Source of the DNA: Bradyrhizobium retamae
GTDB taxonomy: Bacteria > Pseudomonadota > Alphaproteobacteria > Rhizobiales > Xanthobacteraceae
NCBI RefSeq assembly: GCF_001440415.1
Contig: NZ_LLYA01000068.1
Coordinates: forward strand, 1-64,000
Length of the DNA: 64,000 nt
Reading direction: 5' to 3'
In this document: one piece after another, positions 11,152 to 19,989 of the stretch
Position numbering within the stretch: the first letter of the stretch is position 1
Layout: every line of letters starts with the position of its first letter
Translations under genes and position numbers: made by a program
The notes under the pieces: model-generated
Told to the model about the DNA's origin: nothing
Database searches by the model: none
Seen by the model: only the letters and a program-made list of their open reading frames with translations

Positions 11152-12132
11152 TCATTCCTCCGCCTTGAACGGCCGCGTCAGCAGGCCTTCGATCGCTGCG
11201 TCGATCGTCGCCTTGCCGCCGAGGATCGCCGCGACCGCATTTGATACCGGCATATCGACGTTTTGCGAAGCCGCCAGCTCGATCAAGACCGGCGCGGTGA
11301 ACTCACCTTCGGCGAGTTTGTCACGGTTCGGCGGCTCGCCGCGCCCAAGCGCTATGCCAAATGCCAAATTGCGGGACTGCGGACTGGAGCAGCTCAGGAT
11401 CAGATCGCCGAGACCCGACAGGCCCGCCAGCGTTTCGCTGCGCGCGCCGCAGGCGCGGCCGAGGCGAGCGAGTTCGCTGAAGCCGCGCGTGGTCAGTGCG
11501 GCCAGCGCCGAGGCACCGAGCTGACGGCCGACGACGATCCCGGCTGCGATCGCCAGCACGTTCTTGGCCGCGCCGCCGATCTCGACGCCGCGAACATCCG
11601 TGGTGTGATAGGGCCGGAAGGTTGATGAGCCCAGCGCCTGCACCAGACGGCTCGCCAGCTTTTCGTCCCTTGCCGCAAGCGTCACGGCGGTCGGAAGGCC
11701 TCGCGCGACGTCGTCGGCGAAGTTCGGTCCCGACAGGATCGCCGGGATTGCTTCCGGTATGGTCTCGGCAATGATCTCGGTCATGAAGCGGTGGGTGCCG
11801 CGCTCGATGCCCTTGGCACAGGCGACGACGGGTGTCTTTGGCTTGAGGTGCGGCGCTAGCGTCGCCGCGGCTTCGCGCAAACTTTGCGCAGGCGTCGCAA
11901 GCAGGACGATGTCCGTGCGTGCCGCGGCAGCGATGTCGGCCGTGACGCCGATACTGCTGTCGAGGCTCACGCCGGGTAGTTTTGGATTGTTTCGCGTCGT
12001 CTGCATCTGCGCGGCGCTTTCGGCGCTTCGCGCATAGAGCACGACTTTGCGGCCGGCGCGCACCGCGGCGCAGGCGAGCGCGGTGCCATAGGCGCCACCG
12101 CCGATCACCGCGACGGATTTGAAGGACGTCAT
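11152..12132 (-). CDS. gpsA: NAD(P)-dependent glycerol-3-phosphate dehydrogenase
   Basis: Reduces dihydroxyacetone phosphate to sn-glycerol-3-phosphate for phospholipid synthesis. The 326-residue protein starts with the Rossmann glycine motif ([15 protein letters not shown]) and has VACAKGIE and [14 protein letters not shown], which carry the conserved active-site lysines of the family. The ATG at 12132 lies one base after the tsaD stop codon (TGACATG), so translation is probably coupled. The 3' end reaches into the EVE-domain gene. The order tsaD-gpsA-EVE is common in Rhizobiales. Confidence 0.96.
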   Translation of the reverse strand: MTSFKSVAVIGGGAYGTALACAAVRAGRKVVLYARSAESAAQMQTTRNNPKLPGVSLDSSIGVTADIAAAARTDIVLLATPAQSLREAAATLAPHLKPKTPVVACAKGIERGTHRFMTEIIAETIPEAIPAILSGPNFADDVARGLPTAVTLAARDEKLASRLVQALGSSTFRPYHTTDVRGVEIGGAAKNVLAIAAGIVVGRQLGASALAALTTRGFSELARLGRACGARSETLAGLSGLGDLILSCSSPQSRNLAFGIALGRGEPPNRDKLAEGEFTAPVLIELAASQNVDMPVSNAVAAILGGKATIDAAIEGLLTRPFKAEE

Positions 12133-12133
12133 G

Positions 12134-13207
12134 TCAGAATCCAGCGCGGGTGTTGGCGAAGCCGGCCGGCGCGGTTGCGTTGGCGTCGAGCAGCCAGCGC
12201 GCGCGCGGCGGCGCATCCATCGTATCGGTCAATCCCAGCGCCATCCGCTCCGCGCCGGCCCAGGCGATCATGGCGCCGTTATCGGTGCAGAGCGCAGGCG
12301 GCGGAATGATCAGCGTGGTCTGCGCCTTCGAGGCGACATCCTGCAGCGCCCCGCGAATAGCATGATTGGCGGCGACGCCACCGGCGGCGACCAACGCGCG
12401 GGGCGGGCCGAATTGCTCGTGAAACAATCGCAAGCCGACGCTCAGCCGATCTGCGGTCGATTCCAGCACCGCGGCCTGAAAACTGGCGCAGAGGTCGCTG
12501 ACATCCTGCGGCTCCAGCGGCGCCAGGCGGTTGGCCTCATTACGAACCGCCGTCTTCAATCCCGACAGCGAGAAATTCGCATCCTGCCGGCCGAGCATCG
12601 GCCGCGGAAAGGCGAAACGTTTGGCGTCGCCACTTCCCGCCGCGCGCTCGACCTCAGGGCCGCCCGGATAGGGCAGCGACAACATCTTTGCGACCTTGTC
12701 GAAGGCTTCCCCCATCGCGTCGTCGACGGTGGTGCCGAGCCGCACATATTTGCCGACGCCGACCACGGCGACGATCTGGGTGTGACCGCCGGAGGCGAGA
12801 AACAGGCAATAGGGAAAGGCGAGCGCGCAAGTGAGCCGCGGCGTCAGCGCGTGCGCTTCGAGATGATTGACCGCGATCAGCGGCGTGTCATGCACCATCG
12901 CAATGGCCTTGGCGGTGGTGAGGCCGACAATCACGCCGCCGATCAGGCCGGGACCCGCGGCGGCCGCCACCGCCGACAATTGCGCGAAGCCCACATTGGC
13001 GTCCTTCATGGCCTGGCCGACGATGCCGTCGAGCAGGTCGACATGGGCGCGCGCCGCGATCTCCGGCACCACGCCGCCGAAACGGGCGTGTTCCGAGGTC
13101 TGCGAGCGCACGATATTGGACAAAATCTTTCCGCTGCCGTCGCGCTGGCGCTCGACCACGGCGGCTGCGGTTTCATCGCAGGTGGTCTCGATACCCAACA
13201 CCAGCAT
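12134..13207 (-). CDS. tsaD: tRNA N6-adenosine threonylcarbamoyltransferase TsaD
   Basis: Transfers the threonylcarbamoyl group to A37 of ANN-decoding tRNAs, with TsaB and TsaE. The 357-residue ASKHA-fold protein has [14 protein letters not shown] at the start, the metal-binding NHLEAH motif, [21 protein letters not shown] and TDNGAMIAW near the end. The ATG at 13207 opens directly into this family-typical N terminus; the frame is open to 13255 but nothing supports it, and the ribosome site is weak. First gene of the tsaD-gpsA-EVE operon, divergent from hemD. Confidence 0.96.
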   Translation of the reverse strand: MLVLGIETTCDETAAAVVERQRDGSGKILSNIVRSQTSEHARFGGVVPEIAARAHVDLLDGIVGQAMKDANVGFAQLSAVAAAAGPGLIGGVIVGLTTAKAIAMVHDTPLIAVNHLEAHALTPRLTCALAFPYCLFLASGGHTQIVAVVGVGKYVRLGTTVDDAMGEAFDKVAKMLSLPYPGGPEVERAAGSGDAKRFAFPRPMLGRQDANFSLSGLKTAVRNEANRLAPLEPQDVSDLCASFQAAVLESTADRLSVGLRLFHEQFGPPRALVAAGGVAANHAIRGALQDVASKAQTTLIIPPPALCTDNGAMIAWAGAERMALGLTDTMDAPPRARWLLDANATAPAGFANTRAGF

Positions 13208-13291
13208 CGGCTTGTCGTTGTCCAATTTGAACCCTTGCGCTATCGCCAAAAACAACGCTTCCGTAACCGGGTAGCATTACGAGGTCACAAC

Positions 13292-13336
13292 GTGCAATCG
13301 CCTGCGCGTACCGAAACCGGTTTGGCGGAGATCTGA
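13292..13336 (+). pseudogene. 14-codon reading frame at the expected hemC position (possible remnant)
   Basis: A GTG at 13292 with GAGG 7 bases upstream opens a 14-residue frame, MQSPARTETGLAEI, that stops at 13334-13336, three bases before the hemD ATG. The distance between tsaD and hemD is only 132 bases, whereas in related Rhizobiales the hydroxymethylbilane synthase gene hemC stands here. The frame has the start signal and position of a gene but none of the HemC domain, so it may be what an internal deletion left. It could equally be a short leader peptide or chance. Confidence 0.35.
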
Positions 13337-13339
13337 AAT

Positions 13340-14095
13340 ATGGCCGTTCTCGTGACGCGACCAAGTCCGGATGATGAGATGACGGCGAAGGCCCTCCGCG
13401 CGCGGGGGTTCGACGTGCTGCGCGCGCCGATGCTGCGGTTCGAGCCGGTGCCGTTCCAGGACGATGCGGACGCGACCTATGGCGCCGTTATCGTCACCAG
13501 CGCCAACGCGCTGCGCGCCATCTCGCCCCATCTTGCCGACGGCCAGCTTCTCAACCTGCCACTGTTCGCGGTCGGAGAAAATACCGCAGCGGCGGCCCGC
13601 GATGCGGGGTTTGGCGACGTGATCGCCTCCAAGGGCGACGCCGGCGCGTTGCGCGATCTGGTGCTGGCGAACGCGAAATCGAAGCAACTGAAGAAGGCGA
13701 GCCCGATCCTGTACCTTGCCGGCGCCGATCTCGCGCGCGACCTCGCCGGTGAACTCGGCGAGAAGGGTTTTACGGTGGTGACGCATACCACGTACCGGAT
13801 GGTGCCCGTGCCCAACCTGCCGCGGGAAATATGTGACGCTTTCGTGGCGCATGAGGTCGAGGCCGTGCTGCATTACTCGCGGCGCAGCGCGCGTGCGTTT
13901 CTGGAGGCGGCGCGCTTCGGCGGCGTCGAAATCTCGGCATTGGCGCTGCCGCAGTGTTGCATTTCGGCAGGCGTCGCCGCGGTGTTGCGGGACGCCGGCG
14001 CGACCCAGGTCACGACGGCGGTTTCACCGGATGAAAACGCCCTGTTCGAGGCGCTGGACCGGGCGTTGCAGGCTCGATCGGGTCCTAATCTTTAA
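13340..14095 (+). CDS. hemD: Uroporphyrinogen-III synthase
   Basis: Cyclises hydroxymethylbilane to uroporphyrinogen III with inversion of ring D, in heme, siroheme and cobalamin synthesis. The 251-residue protein shows the two-lobed HemD pattern: MAVLVTRPSPD at the start, ALRARGFDVLRAPML, AVIVTSANALRA, LPLFAVGENTAAAARDAGF, and in the second lobe VLHYSRRSARAFLE. A GGAG ribosome site lies 8 bases upstream, inside the short frame before it. COG4223 and hemY follow on the same strand. The enzyme that makes its substrate, HemC, is not encoded in the window. Confidence 0.92.
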   Translation: MAVLVTRPSPDDEMTAKALRARGFDVLRAPMLRFEPVPFQDDADATYGAVIVTSANALRAISPHLADGQLLNLPLFAVGENTAAAARDAGFGDVIASKGDAGALRDLVLANAKSKQLKKASPILYLAGADLARDLAGELGEKGFTVVTHTTYRMVPVPNLPREICDAFVAHEVEAVLHYSRRSARAFLEAARFGGVEISALALPQCCISAGVAAVLRDAGATQVTTAVSPDENALFEALDRALQARSGPNL

Positions 14096-14099
14096 GTCT

Positions 14100-14150
14100 G
14101 AGCATGGTCTTATCGGAAAACCGGTGCCGCCACGGCCGGATCATGCTCTA
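14100..14150. repeat. Dispersed inverted repeat, GAGCATGATC family, copy 1
   Basis: GAGCATGGTC at the left and GATCATGCTC at the right form imperfect terminal inverted repeats around a core GAAAACCGGTGCCGCCAC. Copies with the same ends and core occur at 36628-36693 and 47611-47655. It lies 5 bases after the hemD stop codon, between hemD and the COG4223 gene. Confidence 0.75.
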
Positions 14151-14206
14151 AGACGTCTCGATTCTGCTAAGTTCCGGCATCTAACCACCTTAAGGGAACC
14201 GCTGTG

Positions 14207-15427
14207 ATGGTCGACAACAGGCCCGAAGACACTGGATCGTTGCCCGAATCGGGTCGGCCGAAGCGTGAGCCGCCGACCATCGATCTCGATGCCTCTGAAG
14301 TGTCGAGCGAGACCAAGAGTTCTGGCGAGGCGCCATCCGAGCCTGAGGCTGAACCCGCGCCCGAGATCGCCCAAGCGCCGGTTGAGGAGGCTCCAGTTGA
14401 GGAGTCACGGATTGCGGAGCCGCGGTCCCGGCCCGTGTCGCCTTGGATCGTCGCGCCGGTTTCCGGCGCGGTCGCGGCGGCGCTGGTGATCGGCGTCGGC
14501 TGGATGCTGGGCTGGCCCGCGATTCAGCCGGCCTCCGTATCGCAGACCGCGCAGCTCAACGCCGCCGCCATCGACGGTTTGACCGCGCAAATCGCCGGCC
14601 TCGAATCCAAGGTGGGCAAACCCGTGGCCGATCCGGCCGCGGCCGCGCGCACTGACGCACTTGAAAAATCGGTCGCGACGCTGCGCGGGGAGCTCGCCAC
14701 GGCGCGCGCGCAAGGCGAGAAGCTGGCATCTGCCATCAACGAGGTGAAGTCGACGCCGCGTGGCGACGGCACCGCGTCGCCTGATCTCGCCGCTTTCGCG
14801 GAACGCATCGCTAAGGTCGAGAGCCAGATGCGGGCGCAGAGCGCCGAGATCGCGCAGCAAGGCAGCAAGCTTGCCGACACGACAGCCGAAGCCAAACCTG
14901 CGGATGATATGCCGCTGCGCCGTGTGGTATCGGCAGCACTGCTCGATGTGCTGGTCAGAATCGGCGATCCCTATCCGACGGCGCTCGCCGCAGCCAAGGC
15001 GCTGGCACCAAATCCCGAAGCGCTGAAGCCGCTCGATGAATTTGCGGAGAAGGGCGTGCCGAACGCCGGCAAGCTGAGCACGGAACTGTTGGCGCTGGTG
15101 CCAAAGCTGTTGCCGGCCCAACAGAGCGCCGACACCACCGGCACCGGCATCTTCGACCGTCTGCAGGCGGGCGCTGCCAAACTGGTCAAGATCGAACGCA
15201 CCGATACCGCCGGCACGGACCGCGGCGCCGTGGTGGCGCGGATCACGGCGGCTGCGCTGCGCAATGATTTCAACGAGGCGCGGCGGGAATTGAAGACACT
15301 GGAGCCGGCCGATCGCGCCGCGGCGCAATCATGGCTTGAGGCGGCCGATGCGCGCGACGCCGCGCTGGCCGCATCCCGTCAATTTGCGACTGAGGCCATG
15401 GCTGTGCTCGCCAAACCGGCGCAATAA
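14207..15427 (+). CDS. Mitofilin/Mic60-like inner-membrane protein (COG4223)
   Basis: A 406-residue protein with an acidic, proline-rich disordered N terminus (about 1-75), one membrane helix (about 79-103, WIVAPVSGAVAAALVIGVGW), a periplasmic coiled-coil region (about 115-220, Ala/Lys/Glu-rich) and a C-terminal helical mitofilin-like domain (LLDVLVRIGDPYPTALAAAKALAP onward). Alphaproteobacterial members are homologues of mitochondrial Mic60 and shape intracytoplasmic membranes or link inner and outer membranes. The conserved hemD-COG4223-hemY order fits. The start is ATG 14207 or GTG 14204; AAGGGA upstream suits both. Confidence 0.85.
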   Translation: MVDNRPEDTGSLPESGRPKREPPTIDLDASEVSSETKSSGEAPSEPEAEPAPEIAQAPVEEAPVEESRIAEPRSRPVSPWIVAPVSGAVAAALVIGVGWMLGWPAIQPASVSQTAQLNAAAIDGLTAQIAGLESKVGKPVADPAAAARTDALEKSVATLRGELATARAQGEKLASAINEVKSTPRGDGTASPDLAAFAERIAKVESQMRAQSAEIAQQGSKLADTTAEAKPADDMPLRRVVSAALLDVLVRIGDPYPTALAAAKALAPNPEALKPLDEFAEKGVPNAGKLSTELLALVPKLLPAQQSADTTGTGIFDRLQAGAAKLVKIERTDTAGTDRGAVVARITAAALRNDFNEARRELKTLEPADRAAAQSWLEAADARDAALAASRQFATEAMAVLAKPAQ

Positions 15428-15435
15428 GGATTTCA

Positions 15436-17214
15436 ATGGTCCGGATCATTCTGTTTCTGCTGTTGATCGCGCTCGGTGCAGCCGGCGCGGCCTGGATTGC
15501 CGAGCAGACCGGCAATGTCGTGCTGTCTTGGGGCGGCTATCGCGTGCAGACCACGCTGCCGGTGTTCGTGCTGGCGCTCGGCATCGTCATCGTTGCGGCG
15601 ATGATGCTGTGGGCGATCCTGCGCGGCCTGTGGCGCACGCCGCAACGGATCCGCCGCAACCAGCGCGAACGTCGTCAGGCCCGCGGCCGGCATGCGATCA
15701 CGCAAGGCCTGCTCGCGATCGGCCATGGCGATTCCACGGCTGCCCGCATTCACGCGGACGCCGCGCGAAAGCACGCGGCGCATGATCCGCTGGCCCTGCT
15801 GCTGCACGCGCAATCGGCGCAGCTCGACGGCGACCGCGAAGGCGCGCAGCGCGCCTTCCGCGCCATGGCCGAGCGTGAAGACACGCGGCTGTTGGGCCTG
15901 CGCGGCCTGTTCATCGAGGCGCAGCGCGCCGACGATCCGGTCGCCGCCGTCATGCTCGCCGAGGAAGCGCTGAAGCTGTCGCCGTCGTCGTCATGGGCAT
16001 CGCACGCCGTGCTCGGCTTCTGCTGCGCCAAGGGCGACTGGGCCGGTGCGCTAAAAATTCTCGACAACAATCAATCGGCCGGGCTGATCGACAAGGCGAC
16101 CTATCGCCGGCAGCGCGGCGTGCTGCTCACCGCACGCGCGCTCGAACTCGAAAAGGTCGATCGCGACCTGGCGCGCGAGAGCGCGATGGAAGCGGTCAAG
16201 CTGGCGCCGACGCTGGTACCCGCCGCCGTGCTGGCGAGCAAGTTCGAGAGCGAAGCGCACCAGGTGCGGCGCTCGATGCGGCTTGTCGAGACGGCGTGGC
16301 TGGCGCAGCCGCATCCGGATCTGGCCGATGCCTATGCCCATGTGAAGCTCGGGGATTCCGCGCGCCAACGGCTGGTGCGGGTCGAGACGCTGGCGGCGAA
16401 GACGCCCGGCCATATCGAGGGCGCGCTGGCGATTGCGCGCGCCGCGATCGACGCGTCTGAGTTCACCAAGGCACGCGAGGCGCTGGCGCCCTTCATCGCT
16501 CAGCCGACGCAGCGCGTCGCGCTGTTGATGGCCGAGATCGAGCGCACCGAGCACGGCGATAGTGGCCGCGCGCGCGCATGGACTTTGCGCGCGGTGCGCG
16601 CGCTGCACGATCCGGCCTGGACTGCGGACGGCTATGTCAGCGATCGCTGGCGGCCGGTCTCCCCCGTCACCGGGCGGCTCGATGCCTTCCAGTGGCAGAC
16701 GCCGGTCGCGGCGCTGCCGTCCGACAAGGCGAGCACGATCGAATCCTCCCCGTTCGAGGAAGCCATGCTGGCGACGCCGCGCCGTGCCGTGGTGATTGCG
16801 CCGCCTGAAGCCGCGGACGAGCAGCCTGCCGAGCCCACTGCTCCCGTCACGCCCGAACCGCCTGCGGCACCGGCCGCGCAGGACAATGTGCCGCCACCTG
16901 CGGCCGCCGCCGAAGTGCCTCCCGCCGAGGCCACTCGCCACGAAGCGGCCACCATTCTTCCGACGCAAGAGCCGGCCCCGCCGAAGCCGGCCGAACCGGC
17001 ACCAAGCCAGCCGGCCCCGTTGTTCCGTTCGCGGCAGGATATTCCAAAGACGGTCCCAGCCCCGATTCCCGCCGTAATCCCCCTCATTCGAGCCCCGGAC
17101 GACCCCGGCATCGATGAGGACGGCCCGGCGGACGAATTCGCGGAACAACTCGCCCCGCCCAAGGCCCAGGCCGGCGGCTGGCGGGGATTTTTGTCACGCT
17201 GGGGCGGCAGCTAG
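15436..17214 (+). CDS. hemY: HemY-domain TPR membrane protein
   Basis: A 592-residue inner-membrane protein of the HemY family, which accompanies late heme-synthesis genes; its biochemical role is unresolved, and it is not the protoporphyrinogen oxidase also named HemY in Bacillus. Two N-terminal membrane helices (about 2-22 and 41-65) are followed by tetratricopeptide-like helices (about 90-400). The C-terminal 170 residues are Pro/Ala/Glu-rich and probably disordered, ending in GWRGFLSRWGG. AAGGA stands 6-7 bases before the ATG, and the gene lies 8 bases after COG4223, so the two are co-transcribed. Confidence 0.9.
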   Translation: MVRIILFLLLIALGAAGAAWIAEQTGNVVLSWGGYRVQTTLPVFVLALGIVIVAAMMLWAILRGLWRTPQRIRRNQRERRQARGRHAITQGLLAIGHGDSTAARIHADAARKHAAHDPLALLLHAQSAQLDGDREGAQRAFRAMAEREDTRLLGLRGLFIEAQRADDPVAAVMLAEEALKLSPSSSWASHAVLGFCCAKGDWAGALKILDNNQSAGLIDKATYRRQRGVLLTARALELEKVDRDLARESAMEAVKLAPTLVPAAVLASKFESEAHQVRRSMRLVETAWLAQPHPDLADAYAHVKLGDSARQRLVRVETLAAKTPGHIEGALAIARAAIDASEFTKAREALAPFIAQPTQRVALLMAEIERTEHGDSGRARAWTLRAVRALHDPAWTADGYVSDRWRPVSPVTGRLDAFQWQTPVAALPSDKASTIESSPFEEAMLATPRRAVVIAPPEAADEQPAEPTAPVTPEPPAAPAAQDNVPPPAAAAEVPPAEATRHEAATILPTQEPAPPKPAEPAPSQPAPLFRSRQDIPKTVPAPIPAVIPLIRAPDDPGIDEDGPADEFAEQLAPPKAQAGGWRGFLSRWGGS

Positions 17215-17307
17215 CGTTTCGGGGCTAGCGTTTTTCTTGCCAATCGGGGCGCTGCCCGATATCAGGTGCGGGCGTTCGCGGCTAACGCCCGGACGCCGCT
17301 TCGGTCC

Positions 17308-17383
17308 GCCGCAATAGCTCAGTTGGTAGAGCACGTCATTCGTAATGACGGGGTCACAGGTTCGAGTCCTGTTTGCGGCACCA
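17308..17383 (+). tRNA. tRNA-Thr (anticodon CGT)
   Basis: A complete 76-base cloverleaf with encoded CCA. The acceptor stem pairs GCCGCAA with TTGCGGC, the D arm is GCTC-AGTTGGTA-GAGC, the anticodon stem is CGTCA/TGACG around TTCGTAA (anticodon CGT, reads ACG), the variable loop is GGGTC, and the T arm is ACAGG-TTCGAGT-CCTGT. No integrase or direct repeat adjoins it. Confidence 0.97.
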
Positions 17384-17510
17384 CGCTTTTCCGAAAGTTT
17401 CCTGAATTCGTCAGCACGCACGGTCACGGCTGCGTTTGCGTGACTTGTCTCACATAAGCACCGCCCTGCCCGGCCTAGTCTCTGCCTCGACCTCAAGGGG
17501 AGACATCAAC

Positions 17511-17927
17511 ATGCGTAAGCTCATTCTCATCGCAGGATTCGTTCTGGCATCCACTGCTGCTCAGGCTGGGGATCGGAGCTTGTCGCTGGGTGGCATCGAG
17601 CGGGCGTCCGCGAAGGCTGTCGATGCACCGAAAACCGCCGAAGTCCCGCAGCCGGAACCGCCGAAATATGTCGAGCGGCCGGCGATCGAGCCCAAAGCTG
17701 AGACACCGAAGGCCGAGACTCTGAAGGCCGAGACACCGAAGGCCGAGGCGCCCAGACTGGCAGCAAAGGTTCAACAGCCGGCCGCTGAGCGGTCGAGAGC
17801 CGAGCGCGGAAGGCCCGTTGCTCGAAGAACGGCCTTAATGTCCAAGAGCATGAAACCGCGCCGCAGGCACCACTGGATTGAAGCGCGCATCGTCCGCGAG
17901 CTGCATCGCCACGGCATCTACTGGTAA
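17511..17927 (+). CDS. Small secreted protein with KAETP repeats
   Basis: A 138-residue protein of unknown function. A signal peptide (MRKLILIAGFVLASTAAQA, cleavage near residue 19) is followed by a low-complexity Pro/Glu/Lys/Ala region with four tandem KAETP-like units (DNA 17694-17753, 15-base period) and a basic C terminus (MKPRRRHHWIEARIVREL). AAGGGGAG precedes the ATG at 17511. The charge split, an acidic/proline linker and a basic tail, would suit a periplasmic protein bound to envelope polymers, but this is a guess. A strong terminator follows. Confidence 0.75.
   Translation: MRKLILIAGFVLASTAAQAGDRSLSLGGIERASAKAVDAPKTAEVPQPEPPKYVERPAIEPKAETPKAETLKAETPKAEAPRLAAKVQQPAAERSRAERGRPVARRTALMSKSMKPRRRHHWIEARIVRELHRHGIYW
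17694..17753 (+). repeat. Tandem 15-bp coding repeat, four units
   Basis: Four in-frame 15-base units encode KAETP, KAETL, KAETP and KAEAP in the secreted protein. The inner units are nearly identical in DNA, so copy number is likely to vary between strains. Confidence 0.8.
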
Positions 17928-17939
17928 ACATTGCCAAAG

Positions 17940-17980
17940 CAAAACGCGCCCCTCGGGATTACTCCGAGGGGCGCGTTTTG
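17940..17980. terminator. Strong bidirectional terminator
   Basis: Perfect 17-bp stem: CAAAACGCGCCCCTCGG (17940-17956) with CCGAGGGGCGCGTTTTG (17964-17980) and a 7-base loop. It carries A- and T-runs on both sides and separates the convergent secreted-protein and deacetylase genes. Confidence 0.93.
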
Positions 17981-18002
17981 CGTGACGCTTGAGCCTGTCG
18001 GC

Positions 18003-19031
18003 TTACTGCGAAACCGTCTGCACCACGCTGCCGATCGGACGGCTGGCAACGGCCGGCATCTTCTGGTCCTTGACCAGCATCGCGTCGTATTCGGGCAGGG
18101 TTTCGAGCTGCTGCTTGGCCTTCATCTGCACGACCCTGTAGCCGCCGGCTTTCAGGCGGCGCAGCAGCGTCGGCAAGGCCTGCGCCGTGCTCTTCTGCAG
18201 GTCGTGCATCAGGATCACGCCCTTGCCTTGCTTGTCGAGCTTGGTCATGACGTTCTGGATCACCTGGTCGGGTCCGGAAGACCTGAAGTCGTTCGAATCG
18301 ACATCAACTGAAAACATCGAGATGTTGCGCGAGGCGAGATAGCCAAGCGCCGGCTGTGTGTGCGCGAGTCCCGGGAAGCGGAAGAACGGCGCGGGCGCCG
18401 TCCCCAGCGCCATCTTCACCGCGCTAAAGCCCTTCTCGATCTCTTCCTTGACCTGCGCTTCGGTCAGTTTCTTGCTGTCGAGATGGGCGTGCGACCAGGT
18501 ATGCGAGCCGATGGTGTGCCCGGCGGCCGCGACCTGCTTGAGAATCTCGGGATGATACGTCGTGTGCTTGCCGACCGGGAAGAACAAGGCCTTGGTGCAT
18601 TCATCCGATAGCGCCTTGAGCACGGCGGGCGTGGTCGGCCACGGGCCGTCGTCGAAGGTCAGCACGACCTCTTTCTCGGTCAGGAAGTCGAACTGCTTGT
18701 ATTGCAGGAAGCCGAAGCCGGGGCCGCCGGTGGTGTCGATCACGACGGTGCGGCTGACGCCGAGTGCGTCGGGATTGGCGCAGGCCGATCGCATCGGCTG
18801 GGCTGCGGGCATGGGCGCGGGGGCAGGGGCCGGCTTCGAGAGCGAGGCCGTGGTCTCGACGTCGTCCCTCAGTGCGGGCCTGGCTGCGGCGGGCGCCGGC
18901 TCGGCCGCACGGGCGGCAACGGTTTGGGGTGCAGCCGCGTCGGTCCGCGGCGAGGAGGTCCAGAACCAAACGCCGGTTATCACCAGCGCCGTCACTACAC
19001 TGGCCAGCATCAGGCCCAACGCATTACGCAT
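18003..19031 (-). CDS. Polysaccharide deacetylase (NodB homology, CE4)
   Basis: A 342-residue envelope enzyme with an N-terminal membrane anchor or signal (MRNALGLMLASVVTALVITG), an Ala/Pro linker to about residue 90, and a NodB domain. CE4 motifs are visible: LTFDDGPWP (catalytic and metal Asp), SHTWSHAHL (metal His pair), FFRFPGLAH, and VILMHDL near the C terminus. It should de-N-acetylate a cell-wall or exopolysaccharide amino sugar with a divalent metal; the substrate is not known. The ATG at 19031 opens into the hydrophobic helix and has a weak GAAAGAG upstream; the frame extends to 19067. Confidence 0.9.
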   Translation of the reverse strand: MRNALGLMLASVVTALVITGVWFWTSSPRTDAAAPQTVAARAAEPAPAAARPALRDDVETTASLSKPAPAPAPMPAAQPMRSACANPDALGVSRTVVIDTTGGPGFGFLQYKQFDFLTEKEVVLTFDDGPWPTTPAVLKALSDECTKALFFPVGKHTTYHPEILKQVAAAGHTIGSHTWSHAHLDSKKLTEAQVKEEIEKGFSAVKMALGTAPAPFFRFPGLAHTQPALGYLASRNISMFSVDVDSNDFRSSGPDQVIQNVMTKLDKQGKGVILMHDLQKSTAQALPTLLRRLKAGGYRVVQMKAKQQLETLPEYDAMLVKDQKMPAVASRPIGSVVQTVSQ

Positions 19032-19237
19032 CGCTACTCTTTCCACATACTCGGGATACACACGCAACGGGCCATTAATGCCAACAATGTCTTAACGTCT
19101 CGCGAACAACCGCCGGTTAGGCGAAGGAGATGAGAGGCTTATCTTCGAGTGAGGTCAGTCACAGTCGCCCCGCGGTTCCGGGCGCATGCTCCTGCCATCA
19201 ACAACGGGCTCGCCTGCCGAGCCAACAGGAGCCGACA

Positions 19238-19516
19238 ATGACCGCAATGTTGTTCAATGCCGTTCGCAAGATCAGTCCAGTGCTGGCCTTGACGATCTCT
19301 TTCGCCGCCGCGTCGTCGACCGCGAGCTTCGCCTTCACCTCTGAGCAGCAGCAGATGTGCACCGGCGACGCATTCCGCCTCTGCAGCTCGGAAATCCCGA
19401 ATATTCCGAAGATCACCGCCTGCATGATCAAGCATCGCGCCGACCTGAGCGCGGGCTGCCGCACCGTGATGGATCGCGATCTCGCGGCGAAGAAGGGCAA
19501 GCTCGCCGCGCAATAG
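19238..19516 (+). CDS. Small secreted Cys-rich protein, four-cysteine (GLG1-like) motif
   Basis: A 92-residue protein: signal peptide (about 1-32, cleavage near SFA), then a compact domain with four cysteines spaced C-x7-C-x12-C-x11-C and the pattern CTGDAFRLC...ACMIKHRADLSAGC. The spacing resembles the Cys-rich GLG1 repeat. The downstream gene at 19747 has almost the same spacing, so the two are probably paralogues. AGGAG precedes the ATG. The cysteines imply disulfides in the periplasm. Function unknown. Confidence 0.75.
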   Translation: MTAMLFNAVRKISPVLALTISFAAASSTASFAFTSEQQQMCTGDAFRLCSSEIPNIPKITACMIKHRADLSAGCRTVMDRDLAAKKGKLAAQ

Positions 19517-19650
19517 TTGGCCCACCGGCTCCCGGGAACGCTTGCGGCGATGCGACGCAGGCGTTTTTCGTTTCGCGGCGTTCACAACGCGAACGGGCAA
19601 TTCACCGTTCACAAATGCGTGCGGCCGGGATTTTGGCGCACTGGATTCCC

Positions 19651-19706
19651 GTTTGACGCGTTTTCCCGACGCGGACCGGTTCCAACCTCGCCAGAAAACG
19701 CTATAG
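19651..19706. repeat. Dispersed element, GACGCGTTTT family, partial copy
   Basis: Contains the right half of the element found complete at 52803, 53516 and 61904: TTTGACGCGTTTT, then GACGCGGACCGGT, then AAAACGCTATA. The left hairpin half (TTCTGATT-G-AATCAGAA) is missing. It lies between the two Cys-rich protein genes. Confidence 0.7.
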
Positions 19707-19746
19707 AGCGCGCTGATCGCGTTTCCCGGCTACGAAGGCATAACAA

Positions 19747-19968
19747 ATGACCAAGATCCTTTTCGTCATTCCCCTGATCCTGATGGCCTCAAGCGTGTCG
19801 GCACAAACACAAAAAAGAGAGGGGCATGACGAGTGCGCGCGCGACGTCTCGCGGTATTGCCGGGCGCAGATGCAGGATGGTGATCAGGTCATTCTGGCCT
19901 GCCTGAAGCAGAACCGCTCACGGATCAGCAAGGCCTGCCAGCGGAAGCTAGCGAGCGTCGGGCAGTAA
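19747..19968 (+). CDS. Small secreted Cys-rich protein, paralogue of the 19238 gene
   Basis: A 73-residue protein with a signal peptide (MTKILFVIPLILMASSVSAQ) and a domain ECARDVSRYC...ILACLKQNRSRISKAC. The cysteines are spaced C-x7-C-x13-C-x11-C, matching the gene at 19238 apart from one residue, including the Asp/Arg between the first pair and Leu/Ile-Ser before the last. GAAGG lies about 10 bases before the ATG. Function unknown; it is probably a disulfide-bonded periplasmic protein. Confidence 0.75.
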   Translation: MTKILFVIPLILMASSVSAQTQKREGHDECARDVSRYCRAQMQDGDQVILACLKQNRSRISKACQRKLASVGQ

Positions 19969-19989
19969 AGGCTGCGCAGCCCTTGCGGC

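Noticed and set aside
17308..17383. tRNA-Thr as an island boundary
   Set aside because: No integrase or compositional change beside it; neighbours are typical chromosomal genes.
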